From DASUPK01 sp036377415 (GTDB lineage: Bacteria > Actinomycetota > Thermoleophilia > Solirubrobacterales > 70-9), in NCBI GenBank assembly GCA_036377415.1, contig DASUYK010000056.1:1-41851 (forward strand): DNA of 41,851 nt, written 5' to 3'. Positions 1-7,388 of this stretch are shown here, one piece after another (position 1 is the stretch's first letter; each line of letters opens with the position of its first letter). The notes under the pieces were generated by a model. It was not told the DNA's origin. It saw nothing but the letters and a program-made list of their open reading frames with translations, and did no database searches. Both the position numbers and the translations under genes were made by a program.

Positions 1-124
1 CGCGGCGAGTGAGCCCCGCGACGCGCTCCTCGATCACCCGCTCGGTCGAGACCTCGCGCGTCGCCGCCTCGGCCGCCACCGACGCAGCTTCGCTCAGCCT
101 GCTTGCGAGAGGTGTCCTGCTCAT
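1..124 (-). CDS. N-terminus of a divergent gene, possibly flavin amine oxidase (partial)
   Basis: An open frame runs off the left edge from an ATG at 124. It encodes 41 residues beginning MSRTPL and ending GLTRR at the window edge. An Arg-Arg after a short helical lead could be the start of a Tat signal. From memory, actinobacterial flavin monoamine oxidase family proteins often begin with an SRTPL-like segment and an RR motif, so that is my best guess. No catalytic domain is inside the window. It is divergent from the two-component system and shares a roughly 190-bp spacer with it. Confidence 0.45.
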   Translation of the reverse strand, partial: MSRTPLASRLSEAASVAAEAATREVSTERVIEERVAGLTRR

Positions 125-221
125 CCCATCCCTGGATTCACTCGGACGATCCGGGTCCGGCCTGGACCCAATTTCATCCTGCACGGTGGCAGGAAGCCCG
201 GGCGAGCGCAAGGGCCACTTA

Positions 222-258
222 GTACAACCGGGTACGGGGGACCCGTACAACTTGGTAC
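222..258. promoter_or_regulatory. Twin GTAC-flanked operator-like palindromes
   Basis: Two near-identical 14-mers of form GTACAACnnGGTAC lie at 222-235 and 245-258, with starts 23 bp apart (about two helical turns). The arms between them also form a perfect inverted repeat, 232-238 against 242-248. They sit between the divergent partial gene and the regulator. The arrangement suits a dimeric repressor such as a TetR-type protein, but no cognate regulator is visible. Confidence 0.5.
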
Positions 259-272
259 GCGGGTTTCGGGCC

Positions 273-294
273 TTTCATCCAGCGTTCATTTTCG
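273..294 (+). promoter_or_regulatory. Direct-repeat operator for response regulator (autoregulation)
   Basis: TTTCATCCAGC followed by GTTCATTTTCG gives two TTCAT cores 11 bp apart, the spacing used by OmpR/PhoB-type regulators. It lies where a -35 would be, ahead of a GACAAT -10-like hexamer at 298-303. The same arrangement recurs at 2382-2403. Confidence 0.55.
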
Positions 295-317
295 CGGGAC
301 AATCTCAGGGAGCCGAG

Positions 318-998
318 ATGCGCGTGTTGATCGTCGAGGACGAGGTCAAGATGGCCGGGCTGATCCGCAAAGGCCTTCGCCGGGAGGGGATCGCCGCCGA
401 CCTCGCCGCGAAGGGGGAGGACGCCCTCTGGATGGCCGGATCGACGGAGTACGACGCGATCGTCCTCGACCTGATGCTCCCCGGAATCGACGGGTTCGAG
501 GTCTGCAGGCGGCTTCGCGACGATCGGATCTGGTCGCCGATCCTGATGCTGACCGCGCGCGATGGGGTGCCCGATCGGGTGGCAGGCCTCGATGCGGGAG
601 CAGACGACTACCTGGTGAAGCCCTTCTCCTACGCGGAGCTACTTGCCCGGCTCCGCGCACTGGCGCGGCGCGGCGGCGCCGAGCGCCCGACCGAGCTCCG
701 GGTCGGTGACCTCACCCTGGACCCGGCGAAGCGCCGGGTCCGCCGAGGCGATCGGGAGATCGCGCTTTCCGCGAAAGAGTTCGCCGTGCTCGAGGTCTTC
801 ATGCGCCGCCCGGGCGAGGTCCTGTCACGCTTCCAGCTCCTCGAGCACGCCTGGGACTACGAGTACGAGAACCGCTCCAACATCGTCGACTCCTACATCC
901 GCCTTCTCCGAAGAAAGGTCGATGCGCCCTTTGGCGTCCGCTCGATCGAGACGGTGCGGGGCGCGGGATACCGGCTCCGGGAGGACGCCGGAGTGTGA
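318..998 (+). CDS. OmpR/PhoB-family response regulator
   Basis: A 226-residue two-domain regulator. The N-terminal receiver has the acidic pair E7/D8, phosphoacceptor D51 (VLDLMLPG), T79 (LMLTARD) and K101 (LVKPF). A winged-helix Trans_reg_C domain from about residue 125 ends in RGAGYRL. The start at 318 is preceded by GGGAG five bases upstream; the open frame extends further upstream but has no RBS there. The stop overlaps the kinase start (GTGA), so the pair is translationally coupled. It is probably phosphorylated by the kinase and acts on its own promoter and the PepSY gene. The exact ortholog (MprA-, TcrA- or BaeR-like) cannot be decided. Confidence 0.93.
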   Translation: MRVLIVEDEVKMAGLIRKGLRREGIAADLAAKGEDALWMAGSTEYDAIVLDLMLPGIDGFEVCRRLRDDRIWSPILMLTARDGVPDRVAGLDAGADDYLVKPFSYAELLARLRALARRGGAERPTELRVGDLTLDPAKRRVRRGDREIALSAKEFAVLEVFMRRPGEVLSRFQLLEHAWDYEYENRSNIVDSYIRLLRRKVDAPFGVRSIETVRGAGYRLREDAGV

Positions 999-2356
999 GC
1001 CGCCTGCCGATCCGGCTTCGGATCACCCTGGTGTTCGCCACGGCGATGGCAGTCGTTCTCGGCGCGCTCGGGCTGTTCATCTACCTCCGTTACGAGCACC
1101 AGCTGAACGAGACGATCGACCAGGGACTGCAAAACCGTGGCGGGGACCTGGCCGCGCTGGTGGCTCGGTCCGGGGGCGGCCTGCGGGATCCCGGTGCCGA
1201 CATCGACCGGGAGGAGAGCTTCGCCCAGGTACTCACGCCGAGCGGGGAGATAGTCGACGCCACTCCAGAGCTGACCGAGGGCCCGCTGCTGACCGAGGGG
1301 GAGCTGGAGCGGGCGGAGCGGGGTGAGAGCTTCTTCGACCGGCCGTCGGTACCGGGACTCGAGGGGGAGGCGAGGCTACTCGCCCGGCCGAGCGCGGCGG
1401 ATGGGCGAGAGATGATCGTCCTGGTCGGTGCCTCGGTCGACGACCGCGAAGAGTCGCTGGCGGACCTGCTGGCGATCCTGTTGATCGGCGGCCCAGTCGC
1501 GCTGCTGCTCGCATCACTGGCCGGATACGCGGTCGCCGGCACCGCGCTTCGGCCGGTGGAGACGATGCGGAGGCGCGCGGCCGAGATCAAGGCCTCGGAG
1601 CCCGACCAGCGCCTGCCGCTGCCGGATTCCGAGGACGAGCTCCGCCGGCTGGGCGAGACCCTGAACGAGATGCTCGACCGGCTCGAGGCGGCACTCGCTC
1701 GCGAGCGGGCATTCGTCGACGACGCCAGTCACGAGCTGCGGACGCCGCTCGCCCTCCACAAGACGGAGCTCGAGCTGGCGCTTCGGTACGGCCAGACCGC
1801 CGACGAGCTCCGCGCCGCGGTCTCCTCGGCCGTGGTTGAGGTGGACCGGCTGATCGCGCTAGCAGAGGACCTGCTCGTCCTCGCCCGCTCCGAGCAGGGC
1901 AAGCTGGCGCTCGACTTGAAGCGGGTCGGGGTCGGCGACCTGCTCGGCGAGGTTCGCCACCGGTTCGGCGACCGGATCACCGAGGCCGGACGCGAGCTGG
2001 TCGTCGAGCCCGCCGATGGACTCCGGGTGGAGGGGGACCGGATCCGGCTCGAGCAGGCCCTTGCCAACCTGGTCGACAACGCGTTCCGTCACGGCGATGG
2101 CCGGATCACGGTGCGCGCCGTCCAGCTGGGAGGTGCGGTGGAACTGCACGTCACCGACCGCGGTCCTGGCTTTCCACCAGAGTTCGTTGATCGTGCCTTC
2201 GAGCGATTCAGCCGTGCGGATTCGGGTCGCACCGGGGGTGGGACGGGCCTCGGCCTCGCGATCGTCGAGGCGATCGCCCATGCCCACCGTGGCAACGCGG
2301 GGGCCTCGAACCGTGAGGGTGGCGGCGCCGACGTCTGGATCCGCCTCCCCGCCTGA
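995..2356 (+). CDS. Sensor histidine kinase
   Basis: A 453-residue membrane kinase. TM1 spans about residues 9-31. An extracytoplasmic sensor of about 120 residues follows, then TM2 about 155-180 and HAMP about 181-232. HisKA has phosphoacceptor H246 in DDASHELRTPL. HATPase has an N-box at N362 (LVDNAFRHG), D388 (VTDRGPGFP) and a G2 box GTGLGLAIV. All kinase motifs are intact. It starts with GTG overlapping the regulator stop. The sensor domain has no recognisable ligand motif. The linked PepSY protein and lipoprotein suggest an envelope-related signal, which is inference. Confidence 0.93.
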   Translation: MSRLPIRLRITLVFATAMAVVLGALGLFIYLRYEHQLNETIDQGLQNRGGDLAALVARSGGGLRDPGADIDREESFAQVLTPSGEIVDATPELTEGPLLTEGELERAERGESFFDRPSVPGLEGEARLLARPSAADGREMIVLVGASVDDREESLADLLAILLIGGPVALLLASLAGYAVAGTALRPVETMRRRAAEIKASEPDQRLPLPDSEDELRRLGETLNEMLDRLEAALARERAFVDDASHELRTPLALHKTELELALRYGQTADELRAAVSSAVVEVDRLIALAEDLLVLARSEQGKLALDLKRVGVGDLLGEVRHRFGDRITEAGRELVVEPADGLRVEGDRIRLEQALANLVDNAFRHGDGRITVRAVQLGGAVELHVTDRGPGFPPEFVDRAFERFSRADSGRTGGGTGLGLAIVEAIAHAHRGNAGASNREGGGADVWIRLPA

Positions 2357-2381
2357 ACCCCACCGACCAGCTGATTGACGC

Positions 2382-2403
2382 ATTCACCGGCGATTCATCC
2401 GCC
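2382..2403 (+). promoter_or_regulatory. TTCAC/TTCAT direct repeat before PepSY gene
   Basis: ATTCACCGGCG followed by ATTCATCCGCC has cores 11 bp apart, matching the repeat in front of the response regulator (273-294). It suggests that the PepSY/lipoprotein pair is the output of this two-component system. Confidence 0.55.
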
Positions 2404-2451
2404 GTCCGTAGAAACGATCCGGCATGGTGAACGGATGAAAGGAGCGAGCAG

Positions 2452-2790
2452 ATGCAGCTGACGAGGAAGTACGCGATCGTCGGCGGATCGATCCTCGCGA
2501 TTGCCGCCGGTGGGACCGGCGCCGCGCTCGCGATCGCGGGCGGGGATGACGACGGCGATGCTCAGGCCACCGGGCCCGGCGCCGATCGGGCGAAGGCCAC
2601 GGCGCTCGACATCACCGGCGGCGGCACCGCCAACGCGGTCGAGCGCGACTCCGAAGATGGCGCCACCTGGGAGGTCGAGGTGACCAAGCCGGACGGCGAG
2701 ACCGTCGACGTCCGCCTCGACGAGAGCTACGGCGAGGTAGTCGTCGAGGGCGACAGCGAGAGCCCCGACGATGACGACGGAAGCGAGTAG
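2452..2790 (+). CDS. Exported PepSY-like protein
   Basis: A 112-residue protein with an N-terminal signal or anchor helix (about residues 7-30) and a very acidic linker. One PepSY-like module follows at about residues 45-100, with the pattern AxxxAlxxtgG, then WEVEVTKPDG and a final strand before an acidic tail. An AGGAG RBS lies 7-8 bases upstream of the ATG. PepSY domains often accompany two-component systems in actinobacteria, and the shared TTCA repeat supports regulation by the upstream regulator. The molecular role is unknown. Confidence 0.8.
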   Translation: MQLTRKYAIVGGSILAIAAGGTGAALAIAGGDDDGDAQATGPGADRAKATALDITGGGTANAVERDSEDGATWEVEVTKPDGETVDVRLDESYGEVVVEGDSESPDDDDGSE

Positions 2791-2793
2791 GCA

Positions 2794-3552
2794 ATGGCTC
2801 CGCGGATCGTTGCCGCCGCGGCGCTGCTCCCGGCGCTCCTGCTCGGAGCCGGTTGCGGGTCGGACGACGAGTCGGCCTCGGAGATGACCGAGGCCGGCTC
2901 GTCCACCCTGCCGCAGCACGCCGAGGCCGTCAGCCTTGATCCCGCCGAGTTCACCACCGAGATCACGAACCCGTACTGGCCGATGAGGCCGGGCAGCCGC
3001 TGGGTCTACCGCGAGACCGACGGAGACACGGTGCAGCGGGTCGTCGTCACGGTCACCGACCGGACCAAGCGGATCGCGAACGGGATTGAGGCCCGGGTCG
3101 TCCACGACGTCGTCAGCGAGGACGGCCAGCCGGTCGAGGTGACGGACGACTGGTACGCCCAGGATTCGGACGGCAACGTCTGGTATCTGGGCGAGGACAC
3201 GGCCGAACTAGAAGCTGGAAAGGTCGTGTCGCGGGAGGGATCATTCGAGGCCGGCGTCAGCGGGGCCCAACCGGGGATCGCGATGCCCGCGGACCCGCAG
3301 CCTGGGCTCGCGTATCGGCAGGAGTACCTCAAAGGCGAGGCCGAGGACTGGGCCGTGGTGCTGGCCCTTGGCGCAACGGCCAACGTGCCTTTCGGCAAGT
3401 TCAACGACACGCTGCACACCGAGGACACCAACCCCCTGAGCGACCCGCCCGAGGTGGAGCACAAGTTCTATGCCGAAGGAGTCGGCCCGGTGTTGGCGGT
3501 CGGCGTCTCCGGAGGGGGCGGCCGGGAGGAGCTGGTCAGCTACAGGCGTTAG
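2794..3552 (+). CDS. Putative lipoprotein of unknown function
   Basis: 252 residues with a lipobox LLGAGC (lipidated Cys 21). The mature part is beta-rich, opening with TNPYWPMRPGSRWVYRE, a start shared by a family of uncharacterised exported proteins. It contains DGNVWYLGED and RQEYLKGEAEDWA. It lies 3 bp after the PepSY stop, so the two are co-transcribed. It could be an outer-surface accessory of the sensor system, which is inference from position only. Confidence 0.75.
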   Translation: MAPRIVAAAALLPALLLGAGCGSDDESASEMTEAGSSTLPQHAEAVSLDPAEFTTEITNPYWPMRPGSRWVYRETDGDTVQRVVVTVTDRTKRIANGIEARVVHDVVSEDGQPVEVTDDWYAQDSDGNVWYLGEDTAELEAGKVVSREGSFEAGVSGAQPGIAMPADPQPGLAYRQEYLKGEAEDWAVVLALGATANVPFGKFNDTLHTEDTNPLSDPPEVEHKFYAEGVGPVLAVGVSGGGGREELVSYRR

Positions 3553-3563
3553 CCGGCGTAGAG

Positions 3564-4172
3564 CTACTTCCGCGGGTTCCGCCACATCCCCCAGACGCGC
3601 GGGCCGCGGGGCAGGTGCCACTCCTCAGTGATTCGGAAGCCGTGGCGGCCGTAGAAGGCGAAGTTCCGCTCCTTCGAGGACTCGAGGTAGGCGGCGACCC
3701 CGTCACGGTCGCACGCCTCGAGCACCGGCCCGAGCATCGCCGATCCCAGCCCCTGCCCCTGCGCGGCGGGCTCGGTCCCCAGGATCGCCAGGTACCAGTG
3801 GGGCGGCTGCGGCGGATGCCTGCCCTCGATGCGAAGCAGGCCGCGCGCCACCATCGGGGCTCGCAGCAGCAGCCGCGGGTGAAGAGCGGAGCGAGCCAGC
3901 TCCAGGTCGTCACGGACGCTCGTCTTCCATCGCCCGGGAGCGGCCCAGACCGCAGCACCGGCGAGCTCTCTTGTCGTCCAGATCTCCCCGCCGTGAGCGA
4001 GCTGGCGCATTCGCGCGCCGAAGAACCGCTCGAGGACCGCCGGGCGCAACCCGTCCGGGCGACAGGTCCAGGTCGAGACCGGATCGTCGTGGAACGCCCG
4101 CGCCAAGGCCTTGGCGATCGCCGGGATCTCCGCCGGGTCCGCCTGGCGAACGGTCTTCGCGGCAGTGCTCAC
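3564..4172 (-). CDS. GNAT-family N-acetyltransferase
   Basis: 202 residues with a GNAT fold. The acetyl-CoA binding motif A is AAQGQGLGSAML (Q/R-x-x-G-x-G/A), preceded by the strand HWYLAILGTEP. The C-terminal part has FYGRHGF followed by a beta hairpin. The N-terminus is of the type DPAEIPAIAKALARAF. The acceptor substrate is unknown. A GTG start overlaps the stop of the upstream membrane gene by four bases. Its stop lies 11 bp from that of the convergent lipoprotein gene. Confidence 0.88.
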   Translation of the reverse strand: MSTAAKTVRQADPAEIPAIAKALARAFHDDPVSTWTCRPDGLRPAVLERFFGARMRQLAHGGEIWTTRELAGAAVWAAPGRWKTSVRDDLELARSALHPRLLLRAPMVARGLLRIEGRHPPQPPHWYLAILGTEPAAQGQGLGSAMLGPVLEACDRDGVAAYLESSKERNFAFYGRHGFRITEEWHLPRGPRVWGMWRNPRK

Positions 4173-4585
4173 TGGTTCGGAAGGGACGAGCCGGCGAAGA
4201 AGAAGAACCAGACCTCGAAGGCGAGGACACCGGCGACGACGCTCCCGACGACGACCCGCTCGATCGGGCTGATCCCGTACTTGCGGCGGGTGTCCTCCTC
4301 GCGCTCGTCGCGCATGCTCCGCAGCCAGGGCGATGTCTGCCGGGCCGTCGAAGGACGCCCGGTGAGCGCGTCGTAGCGGGCGTTGATCCAGGTGAGCAGG
4401 AAACCGAGCGCGAAGACCATCACGGCGAGCACGAGAATCACCGAGAAGACGGCGGTCATGCTCAGGTTCCCTAGCGACCCCTGCACCTTCGATCCCACCC
4501 AGACCGCGAACAGCGGCGCTCCGGTCCAGATGTTGATCGTGCAGATGGCGGAGGCCGCGACAAGTCCAACCTTTTTCAGCGCCAT
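4169..4585 (-). CDS. Small three-helix membrane protein, unknown
   Basis: 138 residues from the ATG at 4585; a GTG at 4606 in the same frame would add seven. There are three hydrophobic stretches at about residues 8-35, 44-68 and 112-132, ending in a Phe-rich helix (WFFFF), with a charged cytoplasmic loop between helices 2 and 3. A TAGGCT -10-like hexamer sits 10 nt before the ATG, inside the stretch the longer GTG start would translate, which favours the shorter start. It is translationally coupled to the GNAT gene. No family is recognised. Confidence 0.72.
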   Translation of the reverse strand: MALKKVGLVAASAICTINIWTGAPLFAVWVGSKVQGSLGNLSMTAVFSVILVLAVMVFALGFLLTWINARYDALTGRPSTARQTSPWLRSMRDEREEDTRRKYGISPIERVVVGSVVAGVLAFEVWFFFFAGSSLPNQ

Positions 4586-4666
4586 CCCGGGGTCGAGCCT
4601 AACCACTTGGAGGTGAGCCCGGGCCGGATGGCGGGGCGGTCCTCTCCGACGTCGCCCGGGATGACC

Positions 4667-4780
4667 GCGATTGCGTCGCGGATCCTCCGGCCGGGCGGAC
4701 GCGCCGCGATCTCGGTCTGGGGTTCCCGCGACCGTAATCCCTGGCTGGCGGTCCTGCTCGACTCGGTGGGCGCCCGGTGG
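4667..4780 (+). pseudogene. Relic of a class I SAM methyltransferase
   Basis: In the spacer between two minus-strand genes, this plus-strand frame reads SRILRPGGRAAISVWG, then SRDRNPWLAVLLDSVGA. That strongly resembles the motif-III region (xLRPGGRxAxxVWGxxxxNPW) of UbiE-like methyltransferases, as recalled from the family. No start codon with an RBS, SAM-binding motif I or remaining domain is present. It looks like a fragment left after deletion. Confidence 0.5.
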
Positions 4781-4781
4781 T

Positions 4782-5225
4782 CTAGTTCACCCGGCGGTAC
4801 GTCAGATCGAAGTCGATCTTCCAGCCGTCGCCTTCGTCGAGCTCCCACCGGCCGGCGATCGTGTCGCCGTCGTCTTCGAAGCGGCCGGTGAACCGCTGCG
4901 CGAACGGCTCGCCCTGGCGCCACAGATTCCACTCGCCGTCGTCGATGCTCATCTCATAGACGCGGCAGACACCTCGATCGTCGGAGTAGAGCTGGAAGTA
5001 GCGGCCCTCGGCGGCATCGCAGCCGATGATCGCGGTGCCGTCAGGAGCCTCGGGCATGTCGACGCTCCAGCGCTGGACGAGGTGGCGCCCGCTCTCGTGC
5101 CACGCGAAGCTGACCCGCGCCTCGCCGGGCCACGGCTCGCCCCCCGGCGGCGTCGCCTCCATCGTCCACTCGCCGACCAGGGCGTTCAGCTTCTCGAGCG
5201 CGTCCTCTGCGGTGGGCTGGTCCAT
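4782..5225 (-). CDS. DUF1579-like (lipocalin-fold) protein
   Basis: 147 residues beginning with a short helix, then ALVGEWTMEATPPGG, a hallmark opening of DUF1579/THAP4-like beta-barrel proteins that estimate ligand or heme binding. Later strands include DGTAIIGCDAAEGRYFQLYSD and FTGRFEDDGDTIAGRWE. A GGAG RBS lies five bases before the ATG. The ligand is unknown. It stands alone on the minus strand ahead of the metallo-beta-lactamase gene, separated by 25 bp, so the two may be co-transcribed. Confidence 0.75.
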   Translation of the reverse strand: MDQPTAEDALEKLNALVGEWTMEATPPGGEPWPGEARVSFAWHESGRHLVQRWSVDMPEAPDGTAIIGCDAAEGRYFQLYSDDRGVCRVYEMSIDDGEWNLWRQGEPFAQRFTGRFEDDGDTIAGRWELDEGDGWKIDFDLTYRRVN

Positions 5226-5250
5226 CGTTCTCCGTCTTCGGTGGCCTTTG

Positions 5251-6162
5251 TCAGCTAGGACCGCGACCCGCGTCCAAACTCATCGCCGCCTGCGAATCGT
5301 CCAGCATCCGCGCGTCGTGCGAACAGATCAGGGTCACCTCGTCACCGTGCTCACGGTTGAGTTCCCGCAACCGCTCCAGGTTCCGGTGGCGCTCTCTGCC
5401 GCTGTGTTGAGCGAGTGTCTCGTAGATGCGCATTCCCGGTGGGCAGCGGCGCGGCGTATCGATGTCGCCGTGGTGGAAGAAGGCATCACCGCAATGGAGA
5501 AGCCAGCCGTCTCGGGCCTTGATCGCGACGCCGCAGTGGCCGATCGTGTGCCCGGGCAGCGGGATCAGGGCGATCTCCGCATCGAGGCCCCGGATCACTC
5601 GGACGCTCTCGAAACCGAACCACGAGTCGCCGCCGGCGCCGTACTCGACCCACCTCGGCCCATGCGACCACTGCTCCTTCGAATATCGGATGCGGTCGCG
5701 CAGCGGCGGCGCCTGAGCCGCGGCCAGCTCCGCGCCGAAGACGTGGACATGCGCCTCCGGGAAGTCCCGGAGCCCGCCGGCATGATCGGGGTCCAGGTGG
5801 GTGGCGACGATGTGGCGGACGTCGCCCGGATCCAGGCCCAGCGCCTCGAGCTGGCGCAATGCCGTCTCGTCCTCCCGCAGCTGAGGTGCGATGACGAGAA
5901 ATGCCGCGGGCAGCCGCTTTGGGTTCGCGCACTCAGCGGTCCCGAAGCCGGTGTCGACCAGGACGTGCTCACCGCCGGCCTCGACGAGCAGGCAGTGGGC
6001 GACCATCCTGTTCTTCTCGAGCAGCCCACCGCGTCCCGACAGCAGCCGCGCCCCCCGAGGACACATCGTTCCGCAGTTGAGATGGCGGATCTCGATCGGC
6101 GGAGCGTAGTCGACTGCCTTCGGCGCGACTGAGCCTGGACGCCAAGGAGAAAACGGGGGCAC
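5251..6162 (-). CDS. Metallo-beta-lactamase-fold hydrolase
   Basis: About 303 residues from the GTG at 6162; a TTG at 6183 has no RBS. The metal site is THLDPDHAGGL, the HxDxDH variant of the usual HxHxDH. Further ligands are in PLPGHTIGHCG, LLHCGDAFFHHGD and ICSHDARML. The opening IEIRHLNCGTMCPRGA resembles lactonase-like members of the superfamily. The substrate is unknown; quorum-quenching activity should not be assumed. A GATTAT -10-like box nine bases before the GTG suggests a very short leader. Confidence 0.82.
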   Translation of the reverse strand: MPPFSPWRPGSVAPKAVDYAPPIEIRHLNCGTMCPRGARLLSGRGGLLEKNRMVAHCLLVEAGGEHVLVDTGFGTAECANPKRLPAAFLVIAPQLREDETALRQLEALGLDPGDVRHIVATHLDPDHAGGLRDFPEAHVHVFGAELAAAQAPPLRDRIRYSKEQWSHGPRWVEYGAGGDSWFGFESVRVIRGLDAEIALIPLPGHTIGHCGVAIKARDGWLLHCGDAFFHHGDIDTPRRCPPGMRIYETLAQHSGRERHRNLERLRELNREHGDEVTLICSHDARMLDDSQAAMSLDAGRGPS

Positions 6163-6170
6163 GGCACCGC

Positions 6171-6177
6171 CATAATC
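6171..6177. promoter_or_regulatory. Overlapping divergent -10 elements
   Basis: On the plus strand CATAAT (6171-6176) is followed by six bases and the ATG at 6183. On the minus strand the overlapping hexamer GATTAT (6177-6172) precedes the GTG at 6162 by nine bases. One AT-rich island in GC-rich DNA can serve both genes. Confidence 0.5.
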
Positions 6178-6182
6178 CTTCA

Positions 6183-7127
6183 ATGAAGGCTGTGGTGATG
6201 CGGGATCACGGCGGCCCCGAGGTTCTCGAGGTCCGCGAGGTCGAGCGCCCGAACCCCAACCCGGTCGAGGTCCGGATCCGGACGGTGGCGGCCGGCGTCA
6301 ACCCGGTCGACTGGCAGGTCCGCGAGGGGTCGTGGGTGCCCGACGTGATGGGCGAGCCGCCGATGATCCTGGGCTGGGAGGTGGCTGGCACGGTCGAGGA
6401 GGCCGGCGACAGCGTCTTCCGCTTCGCGCCGGGCGATCGCGTCTTCGGCATGCCCTGGTTCCCCCATCCTGCCCGGTGTCATGCCGAGTACGTCACCGCG
6501 CCCTTCCGCCACATCGCACACACGCCGGAAGCCCTCACGGACGAGCAGGCGGGCGCCCTGCCGCTCGCCGGCCTCACCGCCTGGCAAGCGCTTGTCGAGG
6601 TGGCCGGGGTTGGGGAGGGCGACCGGGTTCTCGTCCACGCAGCTGCCGGAGGCGTCGGGCACCTCGCGGTCCAGATTGCGAAGGCGCACGGCGCGTACGT
6701 GATCGGCACCGCTCGAGCCGACAACCACGACTTCCTGCGTGAACTCGGCGTCGACGAGCCGATCGACTACACCGCCGGGCCATTCGAGGAGGCCGTTTCG
6801 GACGTCGACGTCGTCCTCGACCTCGTGGGCGAGGACGACCCCAGCCTGATCCGCTCCGTGGAGGTGCTGAGGAAGGGCGGTGTGCTGGTCGCGATCGCGG
6901 GCGAGCTCAGCAAGAACGTGATCAGGATGGTCGGTATGCAGTCGAAGCGTGCTACCGAGATCCTCGTCGCACCTGACGACGCCGGCCTCGAGTCCCTCGC
7001 CGCACTCGCCGACGAAGGCACGCTCACGGTTCACCTCGAGCGGACCTTTCCGCTTGAGCACGCCTCGGAGGCCCATGAGCTCCTTCGGGAGGGCCGCGTA
7101 CGTGGGAAGCTCGTCCTCACGACCTAG
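6183..7127 (+). CDS. Zinc-less MDR NADPH:quinone oxidoreductase-like
   Basis: 314 residues of the medium-chain dehydrogenase/reductase superfamily. The GroES-like half contains AGVNPVDWQVREG and WEVAGTVEEAG. The Rossmann half has VLVHAAAGGVGHLAVQIAK (AAxGGVG nucleotide loop). The structural-zinc Cys cluster is absent, as in quinone oxidoreductases. The product probably reduces quinones or enones with NADPH. The ATG is 6 nt after a CATAAT -10 with no Shine-Dalgarno, so the mRNA is probably leaderless. Confidence 0.9.
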   Translation: MKAVVMRDHGGPEVLEVREVERPNPNPVEVRIRTVAAGVNPVDWQVREGSWVPDVMGEPPMILGWEVAGTVEEAGDSVFRFAPGDRVFGMPWFPHPARCHAEYVTAPFRHIAHTPEALTDEQAGALPLAGLTAWQALVEVAGVGEGDRVLVHAAAGGVGHLAVQIAKAHGAYVIGTARADNHDFLRELGVDEPIDYTAGPFEEAVSDVDVVLDLVGEDDPSLIRSVEVLRKGGVLVAIAGELSKNVIRMVGMQSKRATEILVAPDDAGLESLAALADEGTLTVHLERTFPLEHASEAHELLREGRVRGKLVLTT

Positions 7128-7388
7128 CCTCGAGGAGTTCCTCTCGAGCCCGGCAACCGGGCCGAACTGACCGCCTCCGCCAGCCCCAACCACCGGAAGT
7201 CACGAACAAGGTGACCTCCGTCGCCTCGGTGCCCTCCAGGGTGAGGCGCTCGTCTTCGGTCATCTTTTTTTTACAGCAGATCAGTCGGCGGTCTGCGGAA
7301 TCGCGTCGCACGGCTCCCGACCTTCCCCCTCGCCGGGTAATGTGGAGGCGCCGGAGGACGTCCAGCGGGTGGCAAGGGAGGTATCCGA

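Noticed and set aside
7117..7311. Minus-strand ORF (MTEDERLTLEGTEATEV from 7263) with an A8 run before its ATG
   Set aside because: No RBS, overlaps the end of the oxidoreductase gene, and the second half is Arg-rich shadow-like sequence. The T8 run at 7264-7271 is also too far from a hairpin to call a terminator.
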